Source: Pseudolabrys sp. FHR47 (GTDB lineage: Bacteria > Pseudomonadota > Alphaproteobacteria > Rhizobiales > Xanthobacteraceae). Taken from it: a stretch of 64,000 bases of DNA. The notes beneath the pieces were generated by a model. That model had not been told where the DNA came from. It did not search any database and saw only the letters and a program-made list of their open reading frames with translations. Position 1 is the stretch's first letter; each line of letters opens with the position of its first letter. The stretch is taken from assembly GCF_005153485.1 (NCBI RefSeq), contig NZ_CP039740.1:62001-126000 (forward strand), written 5' to 3'. Positions 37,032-48,468 of this stretch are shown in pieces. The position numbers were made by a program, and so were the translations under genes.

Positions 37032-38111
37032 CTACTCCCCCGTCCCCTGCCTGACCTGCCAGAAGCGCACGACGCGCTGGGCGGTCGGGCCGGTGAGCCG
37101 CTCGAAGTTCTCGTGCGCGGCGTCGATCACGGATTGCGTCGGCTTCGGACCCGGCCGCGAATTGATCACCGCCTTCACTGTCGGCCAGCCGAAATCGACC
37201 GAGCGCGCGAGGATCAGCACCGGATCGGCGCGTTCGCCGTTCATCAAACGATCGACGACTTCGACCGGCACGGCGCAGATCGTCGACAGCGCGGCGATGG
37301 TCTCTTCGTATTTGCCGCTTTCGGCATAGTTCGACACATCGGCCTCGGTGAGCTTGCGCTCCTTGTGCAGCGCGCGCACGGTGGCCAGCGCCGCCGTGTA
37401 ATTGCGCGGCGCCGCCTTGGCGCCGACTTCGTCGGTGACCTTGGCGAGAATCTTGCGGATATCCGCTTGCGTCTCGGGGCTCGCGGCGGCGAGCAGGCGC
37501 TTCTGTACGACTTCGCTCGCCTGCAGCAGAAGCTGACGGAACAGCCGCGGCGGAATGTCGGTACGGCGACCGACCTTCTCGGCGAGATCGCCATCCATCT
37601 GCGCGCGGTTGATCAGGTTGGTGAAAGCGCGTTCGGACAGACTGGCGCCGGGATTGATGACGACGCTGTGCGCGACGTCACGGTCGCCGCGTTTCACCAG
37701 CACGTCGGACACCACTTCACTCAGCCGCTGACGCGACGCCATCGCCAGGAGATGCGCCTGGCTCTTGGTCTCGGCGATGGCCACAAGATCGGGATCGGAC
37801 AGCCGTGCCGTCTTCAGCACAGGCCCGGCAACGTCGATGTCGTCATTCTTTGCAAGAGTGGCGACCACGCGCTCGGGCGCGTTGTCGACCGGCGCAATGC
37901 GCCGCGCGAGTTCGGCGAGCGCTTTGGCCTCGATCTCGGCGATCAGGCAGCCGATGACATCGTCGAACAGCGCGACATGGTGGTCGTTGAAGCTCGGTGC
38001 GCCGTCGAGAAATAAAGTCGTGATTCGTCGCAGCGTCTCGGCCCGCTTTTCGGCGGAGCCGTGCTGGACGACCTCTTCCAGTTCGGGAAGCAGGGAGGCA
38101 GGAGCAGCCAT
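37032..38111 (-). CDS. DUF2336-domain protein
   Basis: A 359-residue, all-helical protein. It begins MAAPASLLPELEEVVQHGSA and contains the recurrent SDPDLVAIAETKSQAHLLAM block with VLVKRGDRDVAHSVV, typical of the DUF2336 family of HEAT-like alphaproteobacterial proteins. Function is unknown. ATG 38111 is chosen over GTG 38114. It is divergent from the rimP-nusA operon across a 230-base promoter region. Confidence 0.8.
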   Translation of the reverse strand: MAAPASLLPELEEVVQHGSAEKRAETLRRITTLFLDGAPSFNDHHVALFDDVIGCLIAEIEAKALAELARRIAPVDNAPERVVATLAKNDDIDVAGPVLKTARLSDPDLVAIAETKSQAHLLAMASRQRLSEVVSDVLVKRGDRDVAHSVVINPGASLSERAFTNLINRAQMDGDLAEKVGRRTDIPPRLFRQLLLQASEVVQKRLLAAASPETQADIRKILAKVTDEVGAKAAPRNYTAALATVRALHKERKLTEADVSNYAESGKYEETIAALSTICAVPVEVVDRLMNGERADPVLILARSVDFGWPTVKAVINSRPGPKPTQSVIDAAHENFERLTGPTAQRVVRFWQVRQGTGE

Positions 38112-38215
38112 CACGCAATACCTGATCGGCGCCGCTAATGACCCCGCGCGGCGCTTTAACCAATCGTAAGGGCAAGTCGTGAAGGAAGCGTTAGCCTTGG
38201 CGGCCGGCCGCGACC

Positions 38216-38244
38216 CTTGCGCGAGGCTGAAAATTCGCTATATT
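38216..38244 (+). promoter_or_regulatory. Probable sigma-70 promoter of the rimP-nusA-infB operon
   Basis: CTTGCG at 38216-38221 and TATATT at 38239-38244 are separated by 17 bases, a good housekeeping-promoter match for Alphaproteobacteria. Transcription would start near 38251, giving a leader of about 90 bases before rimP. Confidence 0.6.
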
Positions 38245-38288
38245 TGCGCTGTCAATCGATACACCCTCAAAACCAAATCAGGTTCTGA

Positions 38289-38317
38289 GAGTGGGTCCCC
38301 CGGGGCCCGCTCTTTTT
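38289..38317 (+). terminator. Terminator-like hairpin in the rimP leader
   Basis: GAGTGGGTC and GGCCCGCTC pair, using two G-T wobbles, around CCCCGG. The tail is TTTTTC. It lies between the predicted promoter at 38216 and the rimP ATG at 38344. So it would stop the operon unless read through, which suggests attenuation, or else it ends a small leader transcript. Confidence 0.6.
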
Positions 38318-38343
38318 CTGTTACAGGCATAGCTCAGCGCAAT

Positions 38344-39030
38344 ATGGCCTCAGGCGAGCGCGACGAAAATCAGGTTTCCGGCGTGGAACTGGCCCCCCTG
38401 GATCAAGGGATGGCCGGCGACGAACCGCGTCTCATTGCCGAGACCGGCCTGCCGGCCCGGGTCGCCGCGATTGCCGGCCCGGTGGTCGAGCAGCTTGGCT
38501 ATCGCCTTGTTCGGATTAGAGTTTCTTCCGCCGAAGAATGCACCATCCAGATCATGGCGGAGCGCCCGGACGGCACCATGACGGTGGACGATTGCGAGGC
38601 GATCTCGCGGGCTTTGTCGCCGGTTTTCGACGTCAACGAGCCGATCGACCGCGCCTACCGGCTGGAAATTTCCTCCCCCGGTATCGACCGGCCGCTGGTG
38701 CGCCGCTCGGATTTCGAGCGCTATGCCGGCCACCTGGTGAAGGTCGAAATGGAAGTTCCGGTCGCCGGCCGCAAACGCTTCCGCGGCATCCTCGACGGCG
38801 TCGAGGGCGACAATGCGCGCCTGACGCGCGACGACCCGAAAGCGGGCGAAGACCCGGCAGTGCTGCTGCCGATCACGGACATGAGCGAAGCAAAGCTCGT
38901 CCTCACCGACGAATTGGTGAGCGAAGCCTTGCGCGCCGAGAAGGCCGCCAAGCGCGAACTGCGCGAGGCGAAGAAGGAACAACGGCGTCTGAAGCAGGCC
39001 AAAAAGGCCGCCAAATCCGCCACCCGATAA
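38344..39030 (+). CDS. rimP: Ribosome maturation factor RimP
   Basis: A 228-residue 30S maturation factor. The family core includes [16 protein letters not shown] and [20 protein letters not shown]. The N-terminal 30 residues and the C-terminal Lys/Arg/Glu-rich tail ([20 protein letters not shown]) are extensions usual in Hyphomicrobiales. ATG 38344 is chosen; the frame is open back to 38179, but that part crosses the promoter and hairpin. It is first in the rimP-nusA-ylxR-infB operon. Confidence 0.94.
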   Translation: MASGERDENQVSGVELAPLDQGMAGDEPRLIAETGLPARVAAIAGPVVEQLGYRLVRIRVSSAEECTIQIMAERPDGTMTVDDCEAISRALSPVFDVNEPIDRAYRLEISSPGIDRPLVRRSDFERYAGHLVKVEMEVPVAGRKRFRGILDGVEGDNARLTRDDPKAGEDPAVLLPITDMSEAKLVLTDELVSEALRAEKAAKRELREAKKEQRRLKQAKKAAKSATR

Positions 39031-39055
39031 ACGAACGAAAGAGGAGTCCTCAGCT

Positions 39056-40663
39056 ATGGCTGTTAGCGCCAACAGGCTGGAACTGTTGCAGATCGCCGAT
39101 GCGGTCGCCCGTGAAAAGTCGATCGACCGCGGCATCGTCATCGCGGCGATGGAAGACGCCATCGCCAAGGCGGCACGCTCGCGCTACGGCGCCGAGACCG
39201 ACGTTCATGCCGAGATCGAGCCGAAGACCGGCGAGCTCAAGCTGATGCGCCACATGCTGGTGGTCGAAGCGGTTGAGAACCCGTCGTCGCAGATCACGCT
39301 CGCCGATGCGCGCCGCCGTCATCCGGCCGCGCAGGTTGGCGACACCATCGCCGATCCGCTGCCGCCGCTCGAATACGGCCGCATCGCCGCGCAGTCGGCC
39401 AAGCAGGTCATCGTGCAGAAGGTACGTGAAGCCGAACGCGACCGTCAGTATGCCGAGTACAAGGATCGCATCGGCGAGATCGTCAACGGCGTCGTCAAGC
39501 GCGTCGAATATGGCAACGTGGTGGTCGATCTCGGCCGCGGCGAAGCCATCGTCCGCCGCGACGAACTGTTGCCGCGCGAAGTGTTCCGCAATGGCGACCG
39601 CATCCGCGCCTATATCTACGACGTGCGCCGCGAGCCGCGCGGACCGCAGATTTTCCTGTCGCGCACGCATCCGCAGTTCACTGCCAAGCTGTTCGCGCAG
39701 GAAGTGCCGGAAATCTACGACGGCATCGTCGAAGTTCGCGCCGTGGCCCGCGACCCGGGCTCGCGCGCCAAAATCGCCGTGATCTCGCGCGATTCCAGCG
39801 TCGATCCGGTCGGCGCCTGCGTCGGTATGCGCGGTTCGCGCGTGCAGGCCGTGGTGAACGAGCTGCAGGGCGAGAAGATCGACATCATCCCGTGGTCGCC
39901 GGATATCGCGACCTTCGTCGTCAACGCGCTGGCGCCTGCTGAAGTCGCCAAGGTCGTGCTCGATGAAGACAAGGAACGCATCGAAGTCGTGGTGCCGGAC
40001 GCGCAGCTTTCGCTCGCCATCGGCCGCCGCGGCCAGAACGTGCGTCTGGCTTCGCAGCTCACCGGCTGGGACATTGACATCCTGACTGAGCAGGAAGAAT
40101 CCGAACGCCGCACCGCCGAGTTCGAAAGCCGCACCAAGACCTTTGTCGAAGCGCTCGATCTCGACGAAGTGGTCGGTCAATTGCTCGCGTCGGAAGGCTT
40201 CTCCTCGATCGAGGAACTGGCGCTGGTGGACGAGAAGGAAATCGCCAGCATCGAAGGTTTCGACGAGGACACCGCCAAGGAATTGCAGAGCCGCGCCCGC
40301 GAATATATCGCGCGGCAGGAGAACGAGCTCGACGAGAAGCGCAAGGAACTCGGCGTCGCCGACGAGCTGCGTGAAGTCGAGGGCGTCACCACCGCGATGA
40401 TGGTCAAGCTCGGCGAGAACGAGGTGAAGACCATCGAAGATCTCGCCGGCTGCGCCGCCGACGATTTGGTCGGCTGGACCGAGCGCAAGGACGGCGAGAC
40501 CAAGCACGAGCCGGGCTTCCTCGACGGTCTCGATGTCTCGCGCGAAGAAGCCGAATCGATCGTCATGCAGGCGCGCCTCAAGGCCGGCTGGATCACCGAG
40601 GCCGAACTCGCCGCGATGCAGGCGCCGGCGGAAGCCGAAGCCGAAACCGCAGAGCCGGCGTAA
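39056..40663 (+). CDS. nusA: Transcription termination/antitermination protein NusA
   Basis: A 535-residue protein: N-terminal RNA-polymerase-binding domain ([20 protein letters not shown]), S1 domain ([19 protein letters not shown]), two KH domains ([40 protein letters not shown]) and two acidic helix-hairpin-helix repeats near the end. It controls pausing, termination and antitermination. GAGGAG lies upstream of the ATG. The gene is preceded by rimP (25 bases) and followed by ylxR (17 bases). Confidence 0.97.
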   Translation: MAVSANRLELLQIADAVAREKSIDRGIVIAAMEDAIAKAARSRYGAETDVHAEIEPKTGELKLMRHMLVVEAVENPSSQITLADARRRHPAAQVGDTIADPLPPLEYGRIAAQSAKQVIVQKVREAERDRQYAEYKDRIGEIVNGVVKRVEYGNVVVDLGRGEAIVRRDELLPREVFRNGDRIRAYIYDVRREPRGPQIFLSRTHPQFTAKLFAQEVPEIYDGIVEVRAVARDPGSRAKIAVISRDSSVDPVGACVGMRGSRVQAVVNELQGEKIDIIPWSPDIATFVVNALAPAEVAKVVLDEDKERIEVVVPDAQLSLAIGRRGQNVRLASQLTGWDIDILTEQEESERRTAEFESRTKTFVEALDLDEVVGQLLASEGFSSIEELALVDEKEIASIEGFDEDTAKELQSRAREYIARQENELDEKRKELGVADELREVEGVTTAMMVKLGENEVKTIEDLAGCAADDLVGWTERKDGETKHEPGFLDGLDVSREEAESIVMQARLKAGWITEAELAAMQAPAEAEAETAEPA

Positions 40664-40680
40664 GGAGGCGTGTCGCCGGA

Positions 40681-41361
40681 ATGCTCGCCTTCGCGCAGCC
40701 TGACGCAGACGAACTCGACCGCGGCGCGACGTCCGTCGCCGCGGGCAGCGAGCGTTTCTGCGCCCTGACGCGCGAGGTGAAGCCGGTCGCCGAGTTGATG
40801 CGCTTCGTGGTCGGGCCGGCCGGCGAGGCCGTACCGGACCTCAAGCGCAAACTGCCGGGCCGCGGCCTCTGGATCACCGCGACCCGCGCGGCGATCGGCG
40901 AGGCGGTCAAGCGCAACGTCTTTTCCCGCAGCTTCAAGCGGGAGATGAAGGTGCCGCGTGACCTCGCCGCCGACGTCGAGCGCCTGCTGACGAAATCCGC
41001 GCTGGATGCGCTATCGATGGCGGGGAAGGCAGGCAACGTCGTCACCGGCTTCGCCAAGGTGGAGGCGGCCTTGTCGGAAAAAGGCGTCCTGGCACTGGTT
41101 CATGCGGCCGACGGCGCCGAGGATGGCAAACGCAAACTCAATTCTGTCTTGCAGCGCAATAATCAGTCCCAAAATGGGGAAATAGCGCTGATCGAGGCAT
41201 TTCCGGGCGCGGATTTGGATTTGGCATTGAACCGCCCAAATGTGGTACATGCTGCCGTGCTTGCCGGACCCGCGAGCGAGACATTCCTTGCCCGTGTCGC
41301 GCGCTTGATGCGGTATCGGTCCGGAAACTCGCCCGATTCAACGAGTGCGGCCGCGCCGTAG
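40681..41361 (+). CDS. YlxR-family (DUF448) RNA-binding protein
   Basis: A 226-residue protein. Residues from about 25 to 100 are the YlxR domain (RFCALTREVKPVAELMRFVV; LPGRGLWITATRAAIGEAVK), followed by an Ala/Gly-rich L7Ae-like part (ALSMAGKAGNVVTGFAKVEA). Such proteins sit between nusA and infB in many bacteria and are thought to bind RNA. The ATG directly follows the nusA stop region. Confidence 0.9.
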   Translation: MLAFAQPDADELDRGATSVAAGSERFCALTREVKPVAELMRFVVGPAGEAVPDLKRKLPGRGLWITATRAAIGEAVKRNVFSRSFKREMKVPRDLAADVERLLTKSALDALSMAGKAGNVVTGFAKVEAALSEKGVLALVHAADGAEDGKRKLNSVLQRNNQSQNGEIALIEAFPGADLDLALNRPNVVHAAVLAGPASETFLARVARLMRYRSGNSPDSTSAAAP

Positions 41362-41430
41362 AGGCGCCCGCGAATGTAATGCGCCTGAACTGAATGCGCC
41401 CTCCGGGGCAAAAGGAAAAAGCAGTACTGA

Positions 41431-43965
41431 ATGAGCGACACCAAGAACCCTGGCGAAAAGAAAACATTGACGCTGAAACCGCGCACGGAAACGGGCGTGG
41501 TGCGCCAGAGTTTCAGCCACGGCCGCAGCAAGTCTGTCGTCGTCGAGAAGATCAAGCGCCGCACCATCGGCGGACCGGCCGATGTCAAGGCCGAGCCGGC
41601 CCCGGTCGAAGCGCCGAAGGCCGCCGCACCGGCGCCGAAAGCGCCGCCAGCTCCGCCGGCGCCAAAATCCGGTGTCGTGCTGCGCACGCTGACCGAAGAA
41701 GAAATGGCCGCCCGCGCCAGCGCGCTTGCCGACTCGCGCGTGCGCGAGGCCGAGGAGCGCAAGCAGGCCGAGGAAGAGGCCAAGCGCCGCGCCTCGCGTG
41801 AGTATATCGAACAGGCCGAGCGCGAAGCCGCCGAGGCGCGCAAGCGCGAGGAAGACGCCCGCCACAAGGCCGAGGAAGAACAGAAGCGCAAGGCCGGCGA
41901 AGTCGCCAAGAAGCGTCTTGGCGATGACGAGAAGAAGCCGGCCCCTGGCGCCCGACCCAAGCTCGAAGCCGAAGCCGACGATGAAGCGCCGCGCACGGCG
42001 CGCCGTGCAGGTGCCGGTGCAGGCGCCGGACGTCCGGCCACGGCGCGCCCCGCCGCGCCGCGCGCCGCGCCGCCGAAGGAACGCGGCCGCCTGACCCTCG
42101 TGACCGCGCTTCGCGCTGACGAAGTACGCGAGCGTTCGGTCGCGTCGTTCCGCCGCCGCACCCAGCGCATGAAGGGCCACGTCGCCGAGCAGAAGGAAAA
42201 GCTGACGCGCGAGGTGACGATTCCGGACGCGATCACCATCCAGGAACTCGCCAACCGCATGTCTGAGCGCGCGGTGGATGTCATCCGCCTGCTGATGAAG
42301 CAGGGCCAGATGGCCACCATCAACGACGTCATCGACGCGGACACGGCGCAGCTCATCGCCGAGGAAATGGGCCACACCGCCCGCCGCGTGTCCGAATCCG
42401 ACGTCGAAGAAGGCCTGTTCGATGTGGCGGACGATGAAGGTGCGCTGGAGTCTCGCGCGCCCGTCGTCACCGTCATGGGCCACGTCGATCACGGCAAGAC
42501 GTCGCTGCTCGATGCCATTCGTCAGGCCGACGTCGTTTCCGGCGAAGCCGGCGGCATCACCCAGCACATCGGCGCCTATCAGGTCACGTCAGCATCGGGC
42601 GACAAGGTCACCTTCATCGATACGCCGGGCCACGCCGCGTTCACCGCCATGCGCGCCCGCGGCGCCAAAGTGACCGATATCGTCATCCTGGTGGTCGCTG
42701 CCGATGACGGCGTCATGCCGCAGACGGTGGAAGCTATCCATCACGCCAAGGCGGCCAAGGTGCCGATCATCGTCGCCATCAACAAGATCGACAAGCCCGG
42801 CGCGACGCCCGATCGCGTGCGCACTGAACTGCTGCAGCACGAAATTCAGGTTGAATCTCTCGGCGGCGACGTCGTCGACGTCGAAGTGTCGGCGCTGAAG
42901 AAGACCAATATCGACAAGCTGCTCGAGATGGTCGCGCTGCAGGCCGAAATCCTCGACCTCAAGGCCAATCCCGATCGCGCCGCCGAAGGCACCGTGATCG
43001 AGGCGAAGCTCGATCGCGGGCGCGGACCCGTGGCGACCGTGCTGGTGCAACGCGGCACGCTGCATCCGGGCGACATTGTCGTGGCCGGCGCCGAATGGGG
43101 CCGTGTGCGCGCGCTGGTATCCGACACCGGCGCGGCTGTGCAGACCGCCGGTCCGTCGACCCCGGTCGAAGTGCTTGGCTTCTCCGGTACGCCGGACGCC
43201 GGCGACCGTCTTGCCGTGGTCGAGAACGAAGCCCGCGCCCGCGAAATCACCGATTACCGCCAGCGCCAGAAGCGCGAGAAGTCGTCCGCGCGCGCCACCG
43301 GCATGCGCGGCTCGCTCGAGCAGATGATGGCGCAGGCCAAGACCGCGGGCCGCAAGGAATTTGCGCTCGTGATCAAGGCCGACGTGCAGGGTTCGCTCGA
43401 AGCCATCGCCGGCGCGCTGGACAAGCTCGGCACCGACGAAGTCGGCGCCCGCGTCCTTCACTCCGGCGTCGGCGGCATTTCGGAATCGGATGTCACGCTT
43501 GCCGAGGCGTCTGGCGTGCCGATCATCGCGTTCAACGTCCGCGCCAACAAGGAAGCGCGCGAGGCGGCCGAACGTGCCGGCATCGAAATCCGCTACTACA
43601 ACATCATCTACGACCTCATCGACGACGTGAAGAAGGCGATGTCGGGCCTGCTGCCGCCGACATTGCGCGAAACCATGCTCGGCAATGCGCTGATCCTCGA
43701 AGTCTTCAAGGTGTCGAAGGTCGGTAACATTGCCGGTTGCCGTGTCACCGACGGAAACGTCGAGCGTGGCGCCAGCGTTCGCCTGATCCGCGACAACGTC
43801 GTCGTGCATGAAGGCAAGCTCTCGCAGCTCAAGCGTTTCAAGGACGATGTGAAGGAAGTGTCCGCCGGCATGGAATGCGGCATGGCCTTCGAAAACTACC
43901 AGGACATGCGCCAAGGCGATGTCATCGAGTGCTACCGGGTGGAGACGATTCAACGCAGCCTGTGA
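41431..43965 (+). CDS. infB: Translation initiation factor IF-2
   Basis: An 844-residue GTPase that places initiator fMet-tRNA on the ribosome. The N-terminal third is a long Ala/Pro/Glu/Lys-rich region with charged coiled coil (about 90-220). The G domain begins at about residue 350 with G1 [10 protein letters not shown]3 DTPGHAAF and G4 NKID. The C-terminal domains bind the initiator tRNA. Length is normal for Hyphomicrobiales. A family-B-like repeat lies between it and rbfA. Confidence 0.97.
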   Translation: MSDTKNPGEKKTLTLKPRTETGVVRQSFSHGRSKSVVVEKIKRRTIGGPADVKAEPAPVEAPKAAAPAPKAPPAPPAPKSGVVLRTLTEEEMAARASALADSRVREAEERKQAEEEAKRRASREYIEQAEREAAEARKREEDARHKAEEEQKRKAGEVAKKRLGDDEKKPAPGARPKLEAEADDEAPRTARRAGAGAGAGRPATARPAAPRAAPPKERGRLTLVTALRADEVRERSVASFRRRTQRMKGHVAEQKEKLTREVTIPDAITIQELANRMSERAVDVIRLLMKQGQMATINDVIDADTAQLIAEEMGHTARRVSESDVEEGLFDVADDEGALESRAPVVTVMGHVDHGKTSLLDAIRQADVVSGEAGGITQHIGAYQVTSASGDKVTFIDTPGHAAFTAMRARGAKVTDIVILVVAADDGVMPQTVEAIHHAKAAKVPIIVAINKIDKPGATPDRVRTELLQHEIQVESLGGDVVDVEVSALKKTNIDKLLEMVALQAEILDLKANPDRAAEGTVIEAKLDRGRGPVATVLVQRGTLHPGDIVVAGAEWGRVRALVSDTGAAVQTAGPSTPVEVLGFSGTPDAGDRLAVVENEARAREITDYRQRQKREKSSARATGMRGSLEQMMAQAKTAGRKEFALVIKADVQGSLEAIAGALDKLGTDEVGARVLHSGVGGISESDVTLAEASGVPIIAFNVRANKEAREAAERAGIEIRYYNIIYDLIDDVKKAMSGLLPPTLRETMLGNALILEVFKVSKVGNIAGCRVTDGNVERGASVRLIRDNVVVHEGKLSQLKRFKDDVKEVSAGMECGMAFENYQDMRQGDVIECYRVETIQRSL

Positions 43966-44011
43966 GTCCAAATCTCGCGGCTTCGTCAGAAATCCAGCTT
44001 CATCTTTTCCC

Positions 44012-44097
44012 CGTCATGGCCGGGCTTGTCCCGGCCATCCACGCCTTTCTTGGTGAAAAGGAAGACGTGGATGCCCGGCACAAGGCCGGGCATGACG
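44012..44097. repeat. Paired palindromic repeat inside the infB-rbfA gap
   Basis: CGTCATGGCCGGGCTTGTCC and CACAAGGCCGGGCATGACG are inverted outer arms, with GTCCCGGCCATCCACG and CGTGGATGCCCGG further in. The sequence differs from the CGCGAAAGCG-centred copies but has the same layout. It splits an otherwise compact translation operon, ending 20 bases before rbfA. Confidence 0.85.
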
Positions 44098-44117
44098 ATG
44101 TTTTTAACTGGATCGAT

Positions 44118-44537
44118 ATGTCACGGAACAAGAACACCCGTCGCCACGACGCGACGCCCGCCGGCGGCTCGCAGCGCCAGTTGCGCGTTGGCGAACTTAT
44201 CCGCCACGCCATTGCCGAGATGCTGACGCGCGGCGACATCCACGACCCGGTGATCGAGGGCCACCTCATCACCGTGCCGGAAGTGCGCATGTCGCCCGAT
44301 TTGCGGCTCGCCACCGTCTACGTCATGCCGCTTGCCGGCCGCGATGCCGCCGAGGTCGTGGCCGCGCTTGAGCGCAACAAGAAATTCATGCGTGGCGAAG
44401 TCGCCCACGCCGTGAACCTGAAATTCGCGCCCGATCTGCGCTTCCACATCGACGATCGCTTCGCCGAGGCCGAGCGCATCGAAAAGCTCCTGCGCTCGCC
44501 GCAAGTCGCGCGCGATCTCACAAAGGACGACGAGTGA
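44118..44537 (+). CDS. rbfA: Ribosome-binding factor A
   Basis: A 139-residue KH-like protein that assists late 16S rRNA maturation of the 30S subunit. It includes [20 protein letters not shown], then [20 protein letters not shown], both typical. ATG 44118 ([10 protein letters not shown]) is chosen; the frame is open to 43875 but that part is infB overlap plus repeat sequence. The stop overlaps the truB GTG start by 4 bases. Confidence 0.95.
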   Translation: MSRNKNTRRHDATPAGGSQRQLRVGELIRHAIAEMLTRGDIHDPVIEGHLITVPEVRMSPDLRLATVYVMPLAGRDAAEVVAALERNKKFMRGEVAHAVNLKFAPDLRFHIDDRFAEAERIEKLLRSPQVARDLTKDDE

Positions 44538-45568
44538 CCGACACCGCCGACAATCTCATCGCGCCGGCGGCGCCTGCCGAAGGCCAGGCGCCCCGCAAGC
44601 CGAAGCGTCAGCAGTTCAAGCGCGACAAGCGTGATGTCCACGGTTGGGTCGTGCTCGACAAGCCGGTGGGCATGACCTCGACGCACGCCGTCAGCATCAT
44701 CAAGCGGCTGTTCTCGGCCAAGCGCTGCGGCCATGCCGGAACGCTCGACCCGCTCGCCTCCGGCTGCCTGCCGATCGCCATGGGCGAGGCGACCAAGACC
44801 GTCCCCTTCGTCATGGACAGCCGCAAGCTGTACCGATTTACCGTCCAGTGGGGCGAGGAGCGGGATACCGACGATTCCGAGGGCCGCGTCACCGAGACCA
44901 GCCCGACTCGGCCGACGGCCGACCAGATCCGCGCCGCCCTGCCCGCTTTCACCGGCACCATCCAGCAGATCCCGCCGCGCTATTCGGCCATCAAAATCGA
45001 GGGCGAACGGGCTTATGACCTCGCCCGCGACGGCCAGGAGGTCGAATTGCAGGCCAGAACGGTGAATATCGGCCGTCTGGAGCTGATGGAGACCCCGGAC
45101 GCCGATCACGCGGTTTTCGAGGCCGAATGTGGCAAGGGCACTTATGTTAGGTCGCTGGCCAGGGATTTAGGCCGCCAGCTCGGCTGCTACGGCCATATTT
45201 CGGCGCTGCGCCGGGTCTCGGTCGGCGGCTTCACCCCCGAAACCATGATTCTACTGGAAGATTTGGAGGCTCTGTGTCATAGAGCCGCCGCTGGCGAGGC
45301 TAGCCTCGCCGACGCGCTCATGCCCGTCGAGACCGCGCTGGACGACATCCCGGCGCTGGCCGTCAACGGGTCTGATGCGGCAAGGCTCCAACGGGGCCAA
45401 GCCGTTTTGTTGCGCGGACGGGACGCTCCCAATTTCCGCGGTCCGGTCTACGTCACGGTCTCGGGCCGTTTGCTCGCCCTTGCCGAAGTCGACCGCGGTG
45501 AAGTCGTCCCCAAGCGCGTGTTCAACCTCGCCGGCCTGATTGGCAGAGCCGGTGTCAAGAAAGGATAA
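44534..45568 (+). CDS. truB: tRNA pseudouridine(55) synthase
   Basis: A 344-residue enzyme making pseudouridine 55 in the T loop of tRNAs. The catalytic Asp is in [15 protein letters not shown]; other marks are [14 protein letters not shown] and [13 protein letters not shown]. The GTG start at 44534 overlaps the rbfA stop (GTGA), giving coupled translation. The N-terminal 25 residues are an acidic/basic extension. rpsO follows 3 bases after the stop. Confidence 0.95.
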   Translation: MTDTADNLIAPAAPAEGQAPRKPKRQQFKRDKRDVHGWVVLDKPVGMTSTHAVSIIKRLFSAKRCGHAGTLDPLASGCLPIAMGEATKTVPFVMDSRKLYRFTVQWGEERDTDDSEGRVTETSPTRPTADQIRAALPAFTGTIQQIPPRYSAIKIEGERAYDLARDGQEVELQARTVNIGRLELMETPDADHAVFEAECGKGTYVRSLARDLGRQLGCYGHISALRRVSVGGFTPETMILLEDLEALCHRAAAGEASLADALMPVETALDDIPALAVNGSDAARLQRGQAVLLRGRDAPNFRGPVYVTVSGRLLALAEVDRGEVVPKRVFNLAGLIGRAGVKKG

Positions 45569-45571
45569 CCG

Positions 45572-45841
45572 ATGTCGCTGACGACTGCCCGCAAGGCCGA
45601 AGTGATCAAGGCCAATGCGACCAAGGCGAATGATACCGGTTCGCCGGAAGTTCAGGTTGCGATCCTGTCGGAACGCATCAACCAACTCACCGAGCACTTC
45701 AAGGTTCACGCCAAGGACAACCACTCCCGTCGTGGCCTGCTCAAGATGGTGTCGCAGCGCCGTTCGCTGCTCGACTATCTGAAGAAGACCGACGAGAAGC
45801 GTTACAAGACGCTGATCGAGAAGCTCGGCATCCGCCGTTAA
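45572..45841 (+). CDS. rpsO: 30S ribosomal protein S15
   Basis: An 89-residue four-helix protein that binds 16S rRNA early in assembly. The sequence [20 protein letters not shown] and [20 protein letters not shown] are typical. It is the last gene of the translation block before a strong hairpin at 45851. In many bacteria rpsO and pnp are co-transcribed; here a hairpin and about 290 bases separate them. Confidence 0.97.
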   Translation: MSLTTARKAEVIKANATKANDTGSPEVQVAILSERINQLTEHFKVHAKDNHSRRGLLKMVSQRRSLLDYLKKTDEKRYKTLIEKLGIRR

Positions 45842-46174
45842 CAAGTTTTGCGCGCGGTGCTTTCAAAAGCGCCGCGCGTTTTTGCAATCGGCAGGCTGAA
45901 GCATCGCCGGTTGATATCGAAGCAGGCGCCGGTTGCGCTCGCTGTTGCCAAACGAGCGTTTGTTGCGTTCGTTTTTAAAAGTCCGGGAAGCGATGGCGCT
46001 TCCGGACAATCCGGGTCGGGCCATAGTCCCGGCCGTAAAGGCGAAGGCTCTTGATGGTCATGGCAGGATCGCCAGACGCTGTTGCATTTCCGCATGGCGC
46101 GGAAGGCAGCAGTTTCTTGCCGTCTTGCACATGGCTTTCGGGAGCCTTTCCGAGAACCATGAGAGAAACAAGCA
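45842..46174. other. Intergenic region between rpsO and pnp
   Basis: 333 bases without a supported gene. The first 42 bases hold the rpsO terminator. The rest should carry the pnp leader, which in other bacteria forms an RNase III hairpin used for pnp self-control. I see only a short hairpin-like GGCA/TGCC near 46106-46122 and cannot show that structure here. Confidence 0.45.
45851..45883 (+). terminator. Rho-independent terminator after rpsO
   Basis: CGCGCGG and CCGCGCG pair, extended through GCTTT and AAAGC after one bulge, with TTTTT following. It may be partial, letting some transcription reach pnp. Confidence 0.85.
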
Positions 46175-48325
46175 ATGTTTAATATCCATCGAGTTGAACT
46201 CGATTGGGGCGGGCGCAAGCTCACCCTTGAGACCGGTCACGTCGCGCGTCAGGCCGATGGCGCCGTGCTCGCCTCCTACGGTGAGACCACCGTGCTGGCC
46301 ACCGTCGTCGCCGCCAAGGCGCCGCGCGAAGGCGTCGACTTCCTGCCGCTGACCGTCGACTATCAGGAAAAATTCTACGCTGCCGGCCGTATCCCGGGCG
46401 GCTACTTCAAACGCGAAGGCCGTCCGACCGAAAAGGAAACGCTGGTTTCGCGCCTGATCGACCGTCCGGTGCGTCCGCTGTTCGCCGACGGCTGGCGCTG
46501 CGAAACGCAGGTCATCGTCACCACTTTGTCGCACGACCTCGAGAACGATCCGGACATCCTCGCGATGGTCGCGTCCTCGGCGGCGCTGACCTTGTCGGGC
46601 GCGCCCTTCATGGGACCGATCGGCGCGGCGCGCGTCGGTTTCATCGAAGGCGAATACGTGCTCAACCCGCAGATCGACGAGATGGCCGAGAGCAAGCTCG
46701 ACCTCGTCGTTGCCGGCACCAATGACGCCGTGCTGATGGTCGAATCGGAAGCCAAGGAACTGTCCGAAGAGATCATGCTCGGCGCCGTTATGTTCGGCCA
46801 CCGCCACTTCCAGCCGGTGATCCAGGCGATCATCCAGCTCGCCGAAAAGGCCGCCAAGGAGCCGCGCGAGCTCGTCGTCGAAGACAACAAGGCGCTGGAA
46901 GATGAAATCCTCGGCCTCGCCGAGAAGGATTTGCGCGCCGCCTATTCGATCCCGATCAAGCAGGAACGCTACAAGGCGGTCGGCGCGGTCAAGGACAAGG
47001 TGATGGCGCACTTCTTCCCGGAAGGCGTCGAACCGAAGTACCCGAAGACCCGCGTCGCCGGCGTGTTCAAGGAGCTCGAAGCGAAGATCGTTCGCTGGAA
47101 CATCCTCGACACCAAGAAGCGCATTGACGGCCGCGATCTCGTGACCGTGCGCCCAATCGAAGTGCAGGCCGGCGTTCTGCCGCGCACGCACGGTTCGGCG
47201 CTGTTCACCCGTGGCGAGACCCAGGCGCTGGTCGTCACCACTCTCGGCACCGCCGAGGACGAACAGTGGATCGACGCGCTGCAGGGCACCTACAAGGAAT
47301 CGTTCCTGCTGCACTACAACTTCCCGCCCTTCTCGGTCGGTGAAACGGGTCGTCTCGGCGGCACCAAGCGCCGCGAAATCGGCCATGGCAAGCTGGCCTG
47401 GCGCGCGATCCATCCGGTGCTGCCGTCGAAGGAAGAGTTCCCCTACACGATCCGCGTCGTCTCGGAGATCACTGAGTCGAACGGCTCGTCGTCGATGGCG
47501 TCGGTCTGCGGCGCCTCGCTGGCGCTGATGGACGCGGGCGTGCCGATGAAGCGCGCCACCGCGGGCATCGCCATGGGCCTCATCCTCGAAGGCGATCGCT
47601 ACGCGGTTCTGTCGGACATCCTGGGTGACGAAGATCACCTCGGCGACATGGACTTCAAGGTCGCCGGCACCGAGGAAGGCATCACCTCGCTGCAGATGGA
47701 CATCAAGATCGCCGGTATCACCGAAGAGATCATGAAGGTCGCGCTTGGCCAAGCCAAGCAGGGCCGCGTTCACATCCTTGGCGAAATGTCGAAGGCGCTG
47801 ACCTCGGCGCGCGCCGAGCTCGGTGAGCACGCGCCCCGCATCGAGACCTTCAAGATTCCGACCGACAAAATCCGCGAAGTGATCGGCACCGGCGGCAAGG
47901 TGATCCGCGAGATCGTCGAGAAGACCGGCGCCAAGATCAACATCGAGGACGACGGCTCGGTGAAAGTCGCCTCGGCGTCGGGCGAATCGATCAAGGCGGC
48001 GATCAACTGGATCAAGTCGATCGCGTCCGATCCGGAAGTCGGCCACATCTACGAAGGCACGGTCGTCAAGGTCATGGACTTCGGCGCCTTCGTGAACTTC
48101 TTCGGCGCCAAGGACGGTCTGGTTCACATCAGCCAGCTCGCCCCGCATCGCGTGCAGAACACCAAGGACGTCGTCAAGGAAGGCGACAAGGTCAAGGTGA
48201 AGCTGCTCGGCATGGACGATCGCGGCAAGGTGCGCCTGTCGATGAAGGCCGTCGATCAGACGACCGGCGAAGACATCGAAGGCAAGCAGAAGGCCGAAGG
48301 CGGCGAACAGCCGGCGGCGGAGTAA
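46175..48325 (+). CDS. pnp: Polyribonucleotide nucleotidyltransferase (PNPase)
   Basis: A 716-residue 3'-5' phosphorolytic exoribonuclease. Two RNase PH domains are present ([20 protein letters not shown] in the first; [19 protein letters not shown] and [20 protein letters not shown] in the second). A KH domain ([20 protein letters not shown]) and an S1 domain ([19 protein letters not shown]) end the protein. It is a core part of mRNA decay and sRNA control. A terminator follows at 48404. Confidence 0.97.
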   Translation: MFNIHRVELDWGGRKLTLETGHVARQADGAVLASYGETTVLATVVAAKAPREGVDFLPLTVDYQEKFYAAGRIPGGYFKREGRPTEKETLVSRLIDRPVRPLFADGWRCETQVIVTTLSHDLENDPDILAMVASSAALTLSGAPFMGPIGAARVGFIEGEYVLNPQIDEMAESKLDLVVAGTNDAVLMVESEAKELSEEIMLGAVMFGHRHFQPVIQAIIQLAEKAAKEPRELVVEDNKALEDEILGLAEKDLRAAYSIPIKQERYKAVGAVKDKVMAHFFPEGVEPKYPKTRVAGVFKELEAKIVRWNILDTKKRIDGRDLVTVRPIEVQAGVLPRTHGSALFTRGETQALVVTTLGTAEDEQWIDALQGTYKESFLLHYNFPPFSVGETGRLGGTKRREIGHGKLAWRAIHPVLPSKEEFPYTIRVVSEITESNGSSSMASVCGASLALMDAGVPMKRATAGIAMGLILEGDRYAVLSDILGDEDHLGDMDFKVAGTEEGITSLQMDIKIAGITEEIMKVALGQAKQGRVHILGEMSKALTSARAELGEHAPRIETFKIPTDKIREVIGTGGKVIREIVEKTGAKINIEDDGSVKVASASGESIKAAINWIKSIASDPEVGHIYEGTVVKVMDFGAFVNFFGAKDGLVHISQLAPHRVQNTKDVVKEGDKVKVKLLGMDDRGKVRLSMKAVDQTTGEDIEGKQKAEGGEQPAAE

Positions 48326-48403
48326 TAGACAAGGCTCGCGGAAGCGCCGCGCTGCACCATATCGTGGTGCCTCTCCGAACCCATTGTCCTCATTATGAGT
48401 CAG

Positions 48404-48432
48404 AAAAGGCGGCCCTTGGGGCCGCCTTTTTT
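48404..48432 (+). terminator. Rho-independent terminator after pnp
   Basis: AAAAGGCGGCCC and GGGCCGCCTTTT form a perfect 12-bp stem around TTG, followed by further T residues. Confidence 0.92.
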
Positions 48433-48468
48433 ATTGGAATCTCAGCCCCTTAAGACAATGCGCCGATT

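Noticed and set aside
46058..48148. 696-codon open frame on the minus strand across pnp
   Set aside because: Antisense shadow of pnp with no domain or ribosome binding site.
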